Source of the DNA: Streptomyces griseoluteus
GTDB lineage: Bacteria; Actinomycetota; Actinomycetes; Streptomycetales; Streptomycetaceae
Direction of reading: 5' to 3'
Assembly (NCBI GenBank): GCA_000717735.1
Contig: JOBE01000032.1
Coordinates: 22,054 to 86,053 of the forward strand
DNA: 64,000 bases
The position numbers and the translations under genes were made by a program. The notes below the pieces were generated by a model that saw only the letters and a program-made list of their open reading frames with translations, did not search any database and was not told where the DNA came from. Numbering within the stretch: position 1 is the stretch's first letter; each line of letters opens with the position of its first letter. Positions 49,870 through 58,145 of this stretch are shown here, piece by piece.

Positions 49870-51580
49870 GCGGGGCGGCGAGCAGCACAGGCCGCGCGGG
49901 CCCGGGCCGGTGCTCCACCGGCTGGGCCTGCCACGCGGCGGGCATCAGCGGCCGGGCCTGCACGGCGAGGCCGCTGATCTCCTCACGCATCCGCGGCAGA
50001 ACTCGACACAAGGCCCGCTGGACGGAGTGGAAACGGGCGGCTTCCTGCGCGCTGTAGGGGCGCAGGCCCTCAGCGGTCCACGCCTGCGGAGCCGCACGGT
50101 CACGTCCGAGCGCCTGAAGGTCGGTGTCGAGCACAGTGACGGCGGCGATGTCCGGGTTGCAGGCCGCGGCCTGCACAATCTCGGCGGCCACCCGGCGGGC
50201 CCGAGCGTGCGCGGCCGGGGCCGGCAGCGCGGTCATCACATCCAGCTCCAGAGCACGCGCGTGATCGACCAGCGTTCGCTGCCGGCTGTCCGCCGCACGG
50301 CCGGCGAGCGCGACGACCTCGATCCGGTAGCGGGCCCGCGCAAACCGGGACACGCTGAGGCAGAAGTCGTCAACCGTGAGGTAGTCGGCCTCGATGGTGA
50401 CGTCGCTGCGCTGCTCGCGAAGGTACGCCTCGGCCTCGGCCTGCCACTCGTCCGCGTCGGGGCGGACCAGTTCGTCAGCGATGCGGGGGCTGTCGGTGAC
50501 GAGCTGAAAGTAGTCCGGGTGCGAACCGCGCAAGCCGCGCGGTTCGAGACGGACAGGGCGCGGTCGCATCGCTCGCCGCACCATCCGGCCCGCCATCAGC
50601 TGCCCGGCCCCGTACTCCCCGACCAGGTAGACGACGACCGGATCCGGACGGAACGTGGCACGCCGCAGGTGGACCGGGGCGATGAGCTCATCGAAGGCCC
50701 ACCGGTGCTCCTCCGCACCAAGGCGGTGGTAGCCCGTGCCGGGCGGGCCCGGCAGGGGGTGGGCGATCCGCCGTACGGACTCGGCGGCCGCGGCTGCGCG
50801 TTCCGAGTCCCTCGACACCGCGAGCCGCGCGTCGGCCGGCAGCCGCTCATCGTGGACTAGCACCTCCGCGCGCGTCAGCTCCCGACGGAACACCCGCGTC
50901 TGCCGCGCGTTCCACGGGCGTAACTGCTCGATCCTCGCCGTCTCGGCCGCGGCCGCCGGCCGGGCCCAGGCGCCCTCGCGGGTGAGCTCGTTGTCGTACA
51001 GCGGCTCCAGGCCCCGCCGGACCACGCACACCCGGTCAGCTAGCCGCTCCGCCTCGATCACCCCGAGCGTGACGAGCATCCCTTGGGTGCACGTGTCCTG
51101 GTTCTCCCACGACACGTATCGGAGCTCGCCGGCGAGGAAGCGGTCCAGGACGCCGAGCTGGGCCAGCGCCTCGGCGGTCGCGACCGCCACGACCTCGATC
51201 CGGTGGCCCGAGCTGCGGTAGGCAGCCGACAGAGTGCGGAACTCGTCCTCAGATGCGAGGGCGGACTCGACGACCGCGTCGAGCCGGTGCGCCCGGACGT
51301 ACTCCTCGACCTCGGCCTGCCACCTGATGGTGTCCGGGCGGACTCGCACGCCGGCGGTGCGGACGTCCGCCTCCAGGAGGGCGGGGTAGTGGCGGTGGAC
51401 GGGCTTGTAGAGGTCGCGGCCGACGCGTACGGCGCCGCCCCGGCGGTCGAGGGCCGCCTGGACCAGATCGCCGACCTCGGTCTTCCCGGCTCCGGACGGA
51501 CCGCTGACGACCACCACCACTGGCTTGTCCTGCGGAACGGCGTTCTTCGTTGCTGCCGGGAGGATCAGCCGGTGCAGCAC
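49856..51580 (-). CDS. Double zeta-toxin-like protein
   Basis: This 574-residue protein (from GTG 51580) has two zeta-toxin-like units. The first has Walker A GPSGAGKT at about 27-34, VRVGRDLYKPVHRHYPALLE and IRWQAEVEEYVRAHRLDAVV. The second starts about residue 325 with VVVYLVGEYGAGQLMAGRMV, where the P-loop Lys is replaced by Gln, then HPDYFQLVTDS and EWQAEAEAYLREQRSDVTIE. Zeta toxins phosphorylate UDP-sugars of cell-wall synthesis. The second unit is probably inactive and regulatory. A TTG at 51628 would add 16 residues including a TTA codon; the GTG has GGAGGAG ahead. Confidence 0.75.
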   Translation of the reverse strand: MLHRLILPAATKNAVPQDKPVVVVVSGPSGAGKTEVGDLVQAALDRRGGAVRVGRDLYKPVHRHYPALLEADVRTAGVRVRPDTIRWQAEVEEYVRAHRLDAVVESALASEDEFRTLSAAYRSSGHRIEVVAVATAEALAQLGVLDRFLAGELRYVSWENQDTCTQGMLVTLGVIEAERLADRVCVVRRGLEPLYDNELTREGAWARPAAAAETARIEQLRPWNARQTRVFRRELTRAEVLVHDERLPADARLAVSRDSERAAAAAESVRRIAHPLPGPPGTGYHRLGAEEHRWAFDELIAPVHLRRATFRPDPVVVYLVGEYGAGQLMAGRMVRRAMRPRPVRLEPRGLRGSHPDYFQLVTDSPRIADELVRPDADEWQAEAEAYLREQRSDVTIEADYLTVDDFCLSVSRFARARYRIEVVALAGRAADSRQRTLVDHARALELDVMTALPAPAAHARARRVAAEIVQAAACNPDIAAVTVLDTDLQALGRDRAAPQAWTAEGLRPYSAQEAARFHSVQRALCRVLPRMREEISGLAVQARPLMPAAWQAQPVEHRPGPARPVLLAAPLRTP

Positions 51581-51689
51581 GTCTTGGTGCTCCTCCTCGC
51601 CTAACACCGCCGCTGCGGTCTCGCCCAACTAGCCCTCCGTGCCGTTCGTTCTTGCTTCGGATCAAGGAGAAGGTAGCACGCGTACGCGG

Positions 51690-51730
51690 TTCGTACGCGA
51701 TTCGTACGGTAAACGTGCGCCATTCGTACG
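51690..51730. promoter_or_regulatory. TTCGTACG triple repeat upstream of tap
   Basis: TTCGTACG occurs at 51690, 51701 and 51723, spaced 11 and 22 bases so the copies share a helix face. TACG pairs are palindromic. The site lies 36-76 bases before the tap start and probably binds the Tap helix-turn-helix or a related regulator. Confidence 0.6.
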
Positions 51731-51765
51731 GTTCATGAGGTAAGGTGTTGCTCAGGAGGTGCTCC

Positions 51766-54021
51766 ATGTCCGAGTTGTTCGACGCGGTCGACGCGCTGCT
51801 CGCGTCCCGCGCCACGCTCCCGCCGCCGGCGGAGCGCAAGCGGCTGCGCGCCGCGCACGGCCTGACGATCGACGAGGTGGCCACCGCACTGCAGGTGCGC
51901 CGGGCCACGGTGTCCGGCTGGGAGTCCGGAAAGACCGAGCCCCGCCCGCCGGAGCGCGACGCCTACGCGCGGCTCCTCGACGGACTCGCGAAGCTCTACC
52001 CCGCCCCGGCCAACACCGGCGCGGCGGAGGAGGATGCGGCGGTACCGGCAACGTTCGCTGGCCCCGTGACCCCGGCGCCGGAAGCCCGAACTCTGTCCAC
52101 AGGGGAGGCGTCCGAGGCTGCGGTCATGACTGCAACCGAGAACACTCAGCCCCCCGCCCCTGCTCCCGTCGCCGATGCTCCGGCGGTCGCGACGCGTCCG
52201 GCGCGCACCACCAGAACGTCGTCGACGTCGCGCCGTCCCGGTGCGAGGAAGGCGGCCCCGGCCGGAACCCCGGCGGGCGGTACCGATCCGCGGTTCGAGA
52301 ACGGGCCGCTCGCGGTCGTCGACGTCGAGGACGGCAAGGTGCTGGCGTACTGCACCGGCGGCCTGGTCCTGGACGTGCCCGCCAAGAGCATCCCGGCCCT
52401 GGTCGACTGGACGCTGCGCGAGGCCAAGCTCGGTGCTCCAAAGCTGTCAGGTCCGGGCAAGGACGCCGACCCGCTGATCGTGTTCACCGAGGCCGCGTGC
52501 GAGCGCTACGGCCTGCCCGTCACGCTCACGGAGGAGGAGCGGACCGCCGGGCGGATCCCCGAGGGCCACAAGGTCATCAAGCAGCTCGCGCGCGCGGAGT
52601 GGCAGCTGACCAAGCGCGGCTTCGGCCCGTGGGCGCGGATCTACCGTCCCGCGACCGGCTCCGAGCGGGCCTGCGTGCAGTTGTGCATCCCGTCGTGGAA
52701 CGCGCTCGACACCCGGTTCTGGGGCACCGCCGGGCAGCTCCCGCCGGCGGAGCTCGCCCGTGTCCTCGGTGTGTACGCCTCCCGCGTGATGACGCCGCGC
52801 GGCTCGACCGCGGTGACCGGCCTGGAGCTGATGACCACGCTGCACCCGCCGACCCGTGCCTCCGCGCCGGACGCCGACGGCAAGCGGCACTCCGAGCACA
52901 ACCCTGGCAGCCTGGGCAAGGAAGCCATCGACCCGATGAACTTCCCGCCGTGCGAGGTCCCCGACGGCCACCCCGTCCTTAAGGACCTGCCCCGCTTCCA
53001 CGTGCGCGGGCCGGCGGAGAAGCTGTTCGAGGAGGCGTACGACTGGGCCCGGCCGATGACCGACGCCGAGTGCACCCTGCGCCACCTCGTCGGCATCGAC
53101 GTCAACATGGCCTTCGCCGCCGGCGCCAACGGACTGACCGTCGGCCTCGGCGAGGCCACGCACGTCAAGGCCCCTGTGTTCGACCCGAAGCTGCCCGGCT
53201 CCTGGCTGGCCGACCTCTCCCACGTCGACCTGTCCCGCGTGAAGGTCGGCAAGGAGTGGGTGGAGCTCGACGGCAGCCTGCTGCCCTCCCCGTTCACGCC
53301 GAAGGGCGAGCGGCCCGAAGGCCCGGCCTGGTACTCGACGCCCACCGTTGCCTACGCGGTGGAGCTCGGCTATGAGGTGCGCCCCATCGAGGCGTGGGTG
53401 CGGTACGACAACGGCCGCTACCTGGACGGCTGGTACCAGCGGCTCCGCGACGCCTACCTCGCCACGATGGCCGACCTCGGCGTCGACGCCGACCTCGCCC
53501 CCGAGGACTTCCTCGCGGCGATGGACGGCTACAAGGACCGTGACCCGGAGCTGGCGATCGTCGTCTCCGCAATCAAGGCGACGGTCAAGGGCGGCCTGGG
53601 CAAGCTGCGCGAGCGGCCCCGGGCAGAGGGCTGGCGCCCGGGCGAGCCGTGGCGCGCCCTGTCCCGCCCGACCTGGAGGCCGGACATCCGCGCGGCGGTC
53701 ATCTCCCGCACCCGGATCAACCTCCACCGCAAGATCGTCAAGCACGCCTCGTTCACCGGCCAGTACCCGATCGCGATCCTGTCCGACTGCGTCGTCTACG
53801 CCGCGAACGGACCCTCGCCTCTGGACTTCCTGCCCTACCGGGAGGGCAAGCCGCTCCCGGGTGGGTTCAAGCTCGGCATCAACCCCGGCCTGGTCAAGCA
53901 CGAGGGCACCCAGCCCGTCCTGTGGGGCGAGGAAGTCCGGGAGAAGTTCAACGCCCCGGAGCTCAACCTCGCCCGGTACATCAAGGACGGCAACGTCACC
54001 GACACCGACAACGGAGAGTAG
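51766..54021 (+). CDS. tap: Telomere-associated protein Tap
   Basis: This 751-residue protein is the usual Tap size. Residues about 25-75 are a helix-turn-helix (LRAAHGLTIDEVATALQVRR, TVSGWESGKTEPRPPERDAY). A Pro/Ala-rich linker follows, then the long conserved body with CTLRHLVGIDVNMAFAAGAN, a DxN-type polymerase-like segment, and RINLHRKIVKHASFTGQYPI. SDCVVYAANGPSPLDFLPY comes near the end. In Streptomyces linear replicons Tap binds the telomeric 3' overhang and brings the terminal protein Tpg for end-patching. GGAGGTGCTCC precedes the ATG at 51766. tpg follows 9 bases later in the same operon. Confidence 0.93.
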   Translation: MSELFDAVDALLASRATLPPPAERKRLRAAHGLTIDEVATALQVRRATVSGWESGKTEPRPPERDAYARLLDGLAKLYPAPANTGAAEEDAAVPATFAGPVTPAPEARTLSTGEASEAAVMTATENTQPPAPAPVADAPAVATRPARTTRTSSTSRRPGARKAAPAGTPAGGTDPRFENGPLAVVDVEDGKVLAYCTGGLVLDVPAKSIPALVDWTLREAKLGAPKLSGPGKDADPLIVFTEAACERYGLPVTLTEEERTAGRIPEGHKVIKQLARAEWQLTKRGFGPWARIYRPATGSERACVQLCIPSWNALDTRFWGTAGQLPPAELARVLGVYASRVMTPRGSTAVTGLELMTTLHPPTRASAPDADGKRHSEHNPGSLGKEAIDPMNFPPCEVPDGHPVLKDLPRFHVRGPAEKLFEEAYDWARPMTDAECTLRHLVGIDVNMAFAAGANGLTVGLGEATHVKAPVFDPKLPGSWLADLSHVDLSRVKVGKEWVELDGSLLPSPFTPKGERPEGPAWYSTPTVAYAVELGYEVRPIEAWVRYDNGRYLDGWYQRLRDAYLATMADLGVDADLAPEDFLAAMDGYKDRDPELAIVVSAIKATVKGGLGKLRERPRAEGWRPGEPWRALSRPTWRPDIRAAVISRTRINLHRKIVKHASFTGQYPIAILSDCVVYAANGPSPLDFLPYREGKPLPGGFKLGINPGLVKHEGTQPVLWGEEVREKFNAPELNLARYIKDGNVTDTDNGE

Positions 54022-54030
54022 GACAGGCCG

Positions 54031-54591
54031 ATGAGCAACCGGTTCGCCGACGGCCTGGACGCCGCGGTGCAGAAGGCGTTCACCCGCCCCGCACCCAAGT
54101 CCGCCGGCGCGCAGATGCGGTACCTGGTCAAGCAGATGAAGGGCACCCAGACGGTCGCCCAGATGCTGCGGGTCTCCCAGCGCACCGTCGAACGGTACGT
54201 GAAAGACCAGATCAAGAAGCCCCGCGCCGATCTCGCCGCGCGCCTGGAGCGCGAGGTGAAGAAGCGCTGGCAGCCGCAGATCCGGGCGAAGGCCAGGGCG
54301 AAGGCCGCGTCCACCGGCGGCATCGTCATCGACACCCGCGCCCGCATGGGCTACACCGCGCCGATCGGATCCACGGACCAGGACCGCATCCGGCACCTGA
54401 CCGTCGCCCTGCCCCCGCAGTACGCCGCCCGCCTCTTCGACGCGCAGGAGGCCGGCGCCAGCGACGACGAGCTGCAGGAAATCGCGGCCGAAGGACTCAA
54501 GGAGGTGTACTTCCAGGACGGCGGCCGCCGCGCCGGCTCCCTGGAGGAGGTCCGGTTCACGGACGTCGAGCACATCGAGTTCGACCTGTAG
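54031..54591 (+). CDS. tpg: Terminal protein Tpg (copy 1)
   Basis: This 186-residue protein matches the known Tpg length of about 185. RPAPKSAGAQMRYLVKQMKG and the helix-turn-helix QTVAQMLRVSQRTVERYVKD are typical. KKRWQPQIRAKARAKAASTG, DTRARMGYTAPIGSTDQDRI and EVYFQDGGRRAGSLEEVRF follow. Tpg becomes covalently attached to the 5' ends of linear replicons and primes fill-in of the terminal gap. It directly follows tap, as in the archetypal chromosomal pair. Confidence 0.93.
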   Translation: MSNRFADGLDAAVQKAFTRPAPKSAGAQMRYLVKQMKGTQTVAQMLRVSQRTVERYVKDQIKKPRADLAARLEREVKKRWQPQIRAKARAKAASTGGIVIDTRARMGYTAPIGSTDQDRIRHLTVALPPQYAARLFDAQEAGASDDELQEIAAEGLKEVYFQDGGRRAGSLEEVRFTDVEHIEFDL

Positions 54592-54664
54592 CCCGACTCC
54601 GCGCATCAAGCGCCTGGCCCCCGGCATTGGAGCTGCCGGGGGCCAGACGTTTCGCATCCTACGG

Positions 54665-55264
54665 TCAGCCAGCTCGCCGAGCGCGGCGGCGTTCCCGCCA
54701 GCTCGCCGGCGCCGCGGTGGCCGCTGCGGCGGCCCGGCCGAACGCTGCGAGCTTCTCCTCCAGGCGCACGATGTCCTCGAGGTTCCCGGCGGCGTTCATC
54801 AGCTCCTCGGTGGCGGTGACGAGAGCCGGGTCGGGGCAGCGCAGCAGCGGGGCGGCCGCGGTGGCAATCCGGGTGAAGGGCTCGCGCAGCGCGGCGGCGG
54901 CCTGCTTGCTCACGATCCTCTCCTGCGCCAGCAGTTCCGCCCCGCGCCCGAGGCCCGCCAGGCCGCTCTGTACGTCGGTGCCGCCGGCGATCCGGGCCCG
55001 GGCCGCGCCGCCCACGCAGGCGAGCCCCGCCAGCAGCACGGTCCGGCCGCGCTCGGCCAGCGTCTCCCACAGCATCTGGTTGGCGGTGCCCGCCGCCCGC
55101 AGGTCCGACACCGCCACTATCAGCGCGTCGGCGTGCCCGCGCAGCGCTTCCCGCTCCCGCTCCTGGTCCTGGCGGTTACGGGCGCGAGTGGTCAGCCACC
55201 ACGTCAGAAGGGCGACGAGGCCACCCGAAACGAGCGAGCCGAGCGACTCGATCAACTTGTCCAT
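54665..55264 (-). CDS. Membrane-anchored unknown protein
   Basis: The start at 55264 gives 199 residues with an N-terminal helix (LIESLGSLVSGGLVALLTWW) followed by a basic turn (TTRARNRQDQERERE). The remainder is helical, with ADALIVAVSDLRAAGTANQM and an Ala/Arg-rich end. The single helix with charged coil recalls small cell-envelope proteins of phages. Convergent with tpg; about 70 bases separate their stops. Not recognised. Confidence 0.6.
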   Translation of the reverse strand: MDKLIESLGSLVSGGLVALLTWWLTTRARNRQDQEREREALRGHADALIVAVSDLRAAGTANQMLWETLAERGRTVLLAGLACVGGAARARIAGGTDVQSGLAGLGRGAELLAQERIVSKQAAAALREPFTRIATAAAPLLRCPDPALVTATEELMNAAGNLEDIVRLEEKLAAFGRAAAAATAAPASWRERRRARRAG

Positions 55265-55386
55265 CCGCGCACACTGCCTGCTCACCGGCCCGGGACGCAG
55301 GTTCGTTGCCCACCTGACGCACAACCCGTACCCGCCCGTTGCCCCGCCCCGCACCCCCAGGAGCGGATGCCGTGCTGCTCCGCGCC

Positions 55387-55899
55387 TCAGACCTTCTGTC
55401 CGACACGGTTGAGTCGCTCCTGCGTGTAGACGAACAGGAGGTCGACGTACCGGCGGAAGAGCGGGGGGTTCGCACAGCACACCTTGGCTAGCGAGGGAGT
55501 CCCGCCCATGGTGGTCGCGTAGCGCCCCTCGTCGCCGCCCGGGTCGCGGTCGTACAGGTCGCGGATGAACTCGACGACCAGGTGCCGGTCCTCGCCCGCG
55601 GCAAAGAGGTCGTCGCCGCTCTCCTGCAGATGCGCCAGCAGCTTGCCGAGGTCGTGCCGGAACTTCTTCGGCCCGGGTCCGACGAGCGCCTTCAGCGAGA
55701 GCTCGGCCAGCTGCCGGGCGAGGAAAAAGGCCGGCTGCGGGATCCCGGCGTCGATCAACGTGACGGCGCCCTCGTAGAACTCACCGAGCGTGTCGTCGGA
55801 CGCGTTCGCGGAATGCGCGCGGGACAGACACAGGGCGTCGGGCCACTCGTGGTCCGAGTCCATGTCGCCGAACGGGCTCACATAGGTCATGCCGGGCAT
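55387..55899 (-). CDS. HEPN-like protein
   Basis: A helical core contains TLGEFYEGAVTLIDAGIPQP, AFFLARQLAELSLKALVG and KKFRHDLGKLLAHLQESGDD in this 170-residue protein. A domain with an LAELxLKAL helix followed by HDLxKLL is typical of HEPN-fold proteins. Those are often RNases or nucleotidyltransferase partners in toxin-antitoxin and defence systems. The exact Rx4-6H RNase motif is not clear, so it may be a non-catalytic member. A start at 55890 is possible. It is unpaired with any nucleotidyltransferase nearby. Confidence 0.6.
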   Translation of the reverse strand: MPGMTYVSPFGDMDSDHEWPDALCLSRAHSANASDDTLGEFYEGAVTLIDAGIPQPAFFLARQLAELSLKALVGPGPKKFRHDLGKLLAHLQESGDDLFAAGEDRHLVVEFIRDLYDRDPGGDEGRYATTMGGTPSLAKVCCANPPLFRRYVDLLFVYTQERLNRVGQKV

Positions 55900-55974
55900 T
55901 GTCCACCGGAAGCCCGCCCACGAGGGACCGGATTTCCGCGCTCGGTCCACCGTCGGCGCCGAAAACGCCGCCGG

Positions 55975-56088
55975 TCAGTCCTCGCTGCCGAAGCCGCGGT
56001 CGAAGCCCTTGAGGACCGGGTCCAGTTCGGCAGCGGCCCCGCACAGGCAGCACAGCCGGGTGCCTGAGTGCTGCGACGCGTCCAAGGC
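55975..56088 (-). pseudogene. Truncated duplicate of the DUF6233-like C-terminus
   Basis: The final 37 residues before the stop at 55975 read TRLCCLCGAAAELDPVLKGF in the centre, nearly identical to TRLC/VRLC...CSAAAELDPVLKGFD at the end of the gene at 57077. No start or upstream domain exists; at 56089-56100 the similarity stops and an unrelated terminal-protein remnant begins on the other strand. It is a recombination leftover. Confidence 0.7.
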
Positions 56089-56100
56089 CCGGTCCAGGGT

Positions 56101-56157
56101 GAGATCTACTTCAAGAACCGCGGCCGCCGCGTCGGCGGCCTCGAGTTCGACCCGTAG
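56101..56157 (+). pseudogene. Remnant of a third tpg gene
   Basis: Bases 56101-56157 read EIYFKNRGRRVGGLEFDP followed by a stop. This aligns with the Tpg C-terminus (EVYFQDGGRRAGSLE...EFDL in copy 1). No tpg sequence remains upstream because the DUF6233 fragment begins within 12 bases. The scar shows that another terminal-protein gene was lost or exchanged here. Confidence 0.7.
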
Positions 56158-56301
56158 GAGGAGAGCAGGCCGTCGGCCGTATCGGAGCACAAAGGCGCAG
56201 GTCAGGGACCGGGTGGGCTGCATACTCCCTTCCCGAGCCTGACGGATTCTGCTAGCGTTCGTCTTGCAGGTGGCCGCGCAAGCTGTCGCCCGTATCGCCT
56301 T

Positions 56302-56325
56302 AGACCCCGCCACTGAGCGGGGTCT
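56302..56325. terminator. Perfect 9-bp terminator after the DUF3800 gene
   Basis: AGACCCCGC (56302-56310) pairs with GCGGGGTCT (56317-56325) around a 6-base loop, 8 bases beyond the DUF3800 stop on the minus strand. Confidence 0.78.
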
Positions 56326-56333
56326 TCGTGCGT

Positions 56334-57041
56334 CTAGGGGTACCAGACGCGCTGATGAACCACCCGAGACTCGACTCTCGACCAGAGCCGCCGGTTGGCC
56401 TTCTTGGCCCGCGGATCGTTGTCCGCCGCGATGTGAACGCGGTGATGGAGGAAGGCAACGAGGTCGACGGCTTGAAGCAGCCGACTCGCCGAAGATGAGG
56501 CGAAGTGCATGGTGTCGACCACGGTGGTGATCTTCCGAGCCTTGTAGCCCCAGGTCCCAGTAGTCCGGTAGTGCCGCAGCTCTCGGCGGTAGTTGTCCTG
56601 TCCCTCGCACTCATCGGCGATGATCAAGGCCAACTCATCATGCCGCTTGGCGAACTCGTCCACACGCTCCAGCAAGTGCGTAAGCGTGATCGAGTGCGGG
56701 TGATCATGATTGCTGCCATAACGCTGCCGAAGACCGACGAGGTCCACACCAGTCAGAACGATCTTTACGTCGTGGTCTGCGATGGCCTGGAGGGCATCGG
56801 CGTAGACACCAATCCGCGCCCTGGCCATGCCGGACAAGTGCTTCCAGTCCCCCTTGGCATGGAAGATGTCATATCCGTGCAGTTCGGTCTCCGGGGGTAT
56901 CTGGCCGTAGGCATCAACGGCCTTCGCAACCACCTCATCGAGGGCTTCGGTAAGCGATATGGCCTCGGTTGCAGGACAGAGCACAGCTCCGAGGAAGTAC
57001 ACCTCAGCCGAGTGGCTCTCATCGACGTATGTCAGCAGCAC
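56334..57041 (-). CDS. DUF3800 protein
   Basis: This 235-residue protein opens LLTYVDESHSAEVYFLGAVL, the DUF3800 signature (YxDESG-like strand of an RNase H fold). LHGYDIFHAKGDWKHLSG carries family His/Asp residues. LALIIADECEGQDNYRRELR and VDTMHFASSSASRLLQAVDL complete the acidic core, ending in LLQAVDLVAF, a very conserved part. DUF3800 genes are scattered on phages, plasmids and defence islands; nuclease activity is predicted but rarely shown. The gene uses fewer GC-rich codons than its neighbours, a sign of transfer. Confidence 0.85.
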   Translation of the reverse strand: MLLTYVDESHSAEVYFLGAVLCPATEAISLTEALDEVVAKAVDAYGQIPPETELHGYDIFHAKGDWKHLSGMARARIGVYADALQAIADHDVKIVLTGVDLVGLRQRYGSNHDHPHSITLTHLLERVDEFAKRHDELALIIADECEGQDNYRRELRHYRTTGTWGYKARKITTVVDTMHFASSSASRLLQAVDLVAFLHHRVHIAADNDPRAKKANRRLWSRVESRVVHQRVWYP

Positions 57042-57076
57042 AGCGACAGATTATGTGGCGTCTCGGGCCGCACGCC

Positions 57077-57610
57077 TCAGCTTTCGAAGCCAGCGTCGAA
57101 GCCCTTGAGGACCGGATCGAGTTCGGCGGCCGCGCTGCACAGGGAACAGAGCCGGACGCCCGGCTGCTCGGCGACCTCGAGGGCGCGTTCCCAACCGAGC
57201 GGCGGCGCGCCCTTCGGGGCCTCGTCGCAGTCGACGGCGTGGACGATGCCTTGGCCGGGGCCGCGGCCGGTGCCGGTCTTCTGCAGGACCCAGCCGGACG
57301 GGCGGTGCGGGCCGAGGATCTCGGCGATCACGGAGGGCGGCGGGAGCGGGGTCGTCGGGACCTTGCTGTAGTCGACGCCGTCGACCGGCCGGACCATCGC
57401 CGGCGCCTCCACCCAGACCCTGTACTCCGCGGCCTCGACGCCGCCGGTCTCGGGATTGCGGTACGCCGGCATGCCGATGTCGTACTCCCACGCCCCAGTC
57501 CGGGACTGCACTCGCGCGTACAAGCGGGCGACGAGCTCCTGGCCATCGGGCAAGACGACCCGGACCGGCACCGGTGAGAAGTCCTCGGGTGGGGTTGCGC
57601 CGCCGGTCAC
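57077..57610 (-). CDS. DUF6233-like protein
   Basis: Features of this 177-residue protein are VPVRVVLPDGQELVARLYAR, PSGWVLQKTGTGRGPGQGIV, and HAVDCDEAPKGA followed by VRLCSLCSAAAELDPVLKGF. The VH..DC...L..C..C pattern is that of DUF6233 proteins, a Streptomyces-specific family of unknown role. GTG start at 57610 overlaps the stop of the upstream 70-residue gene (GTGA). A tail copy exists as a pseudogene at 55975. Confidence 0.68.
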   Translation of the reverse strand: MTGGATPPEDFSPVPVRVVLPDGQELVARLYARVQSRTGAWEYDIGMPAYRNPETGGVEAAEYRVWVEAPAMVRPVDGVDYSKVPTTPLPPPSVIAEILGPHRPSGWVLQKTGTGRGPGQGIVHAVDCDEAPKGAPPLGWERALEVAEQPGVRLCSLCSAAAELDPVLKGFDAGFES

Positions 57611-57819
57611 GCGACCACCGTCTCGCCGTGCTCCCTGGTCCAGGTCCTCAGCACCCGCGGGCGCCCCAGGCCCGATTCGGTCAGGGTGATGGTCACGGTG
57701 GCATGGTCGCCGTACAGGCCGACAAAGGAGCGGAACTTCCGCACGGCCGTCTCGCTGCTGCTCCATTCACCAGTGACCGCCGGTCCGCCGGCCGTGAACC
57801 GGACCACCATCCTGAACAT
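57607..57819 (-). CDS. Unknown 70-residue protein
   Basis: A small beta-rich protein: MFRMVVRFTAGGPAVTGEW, then TAVRKFRSFVGLYGDHATVT and ITLTESGLGRPRV. The gene overlaps the DUF6233-like gene by 4 bases and lies 18 bases after a 51-residue gene. These three travel together as a small operon. No family recognised. Confidence 0.62.
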   Translation of the reverse strand: MFRMVVRFTAGGPAVTGEWSSSETAVRKFRSFVGLYGDHATVTITLTESGLGRPRVLRTWTREHGETVVA

Positions 57820-57837
57820 GCTGACCTCCCGGCGCCG

Positions 57838-57993
57838 TCAGGGCTGGGCCGGGACGATCTGCACGTCGGAGACGCCATCCTGCGCCTCCTTGTAGCGCTT
57901 GTAGTCCTCGGCAGCCGCCGGGCTATAGGTGACCGCGGACTCCCGCCGCCCTTGGGACCCGTCCTGCACCCACGTGATCTTCACCGTCTCCAT
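57838..57993 (-). CDS. Unknown 51-residue protein
   Basis: A short gene from ATG 57993. The product reads METVKITWVQDGSQGRRESA, then a YSPAAAEDYKRYKEAQDGVS helix and a VQIVPAQP end. The alternation of strand, Ala/Tyr helix and strand, and its tight position before two other small genes, support reality. Function unknown. Confidence 0.6.
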   Translation of the reverse strand: METVKITWVQDGSQGRRESAVTYSPAAAEDYKRYKEAQDGVSDVQIVPAQP

Positions 57994-58145
57994 GCCGCTG
58001 CCGCTCCTTCATCGCTCGGTGTGCCCGTCGACGCATCGGTGCGCACCGCCAGACTTCTTCAGGATCGCACCCACCACCGACAGCGCCGCTCTGACCTGCG
58101 CGGACGTTGGGCACTGTCCACAGGCGGTCCGTGGTCCCTGGAGGT

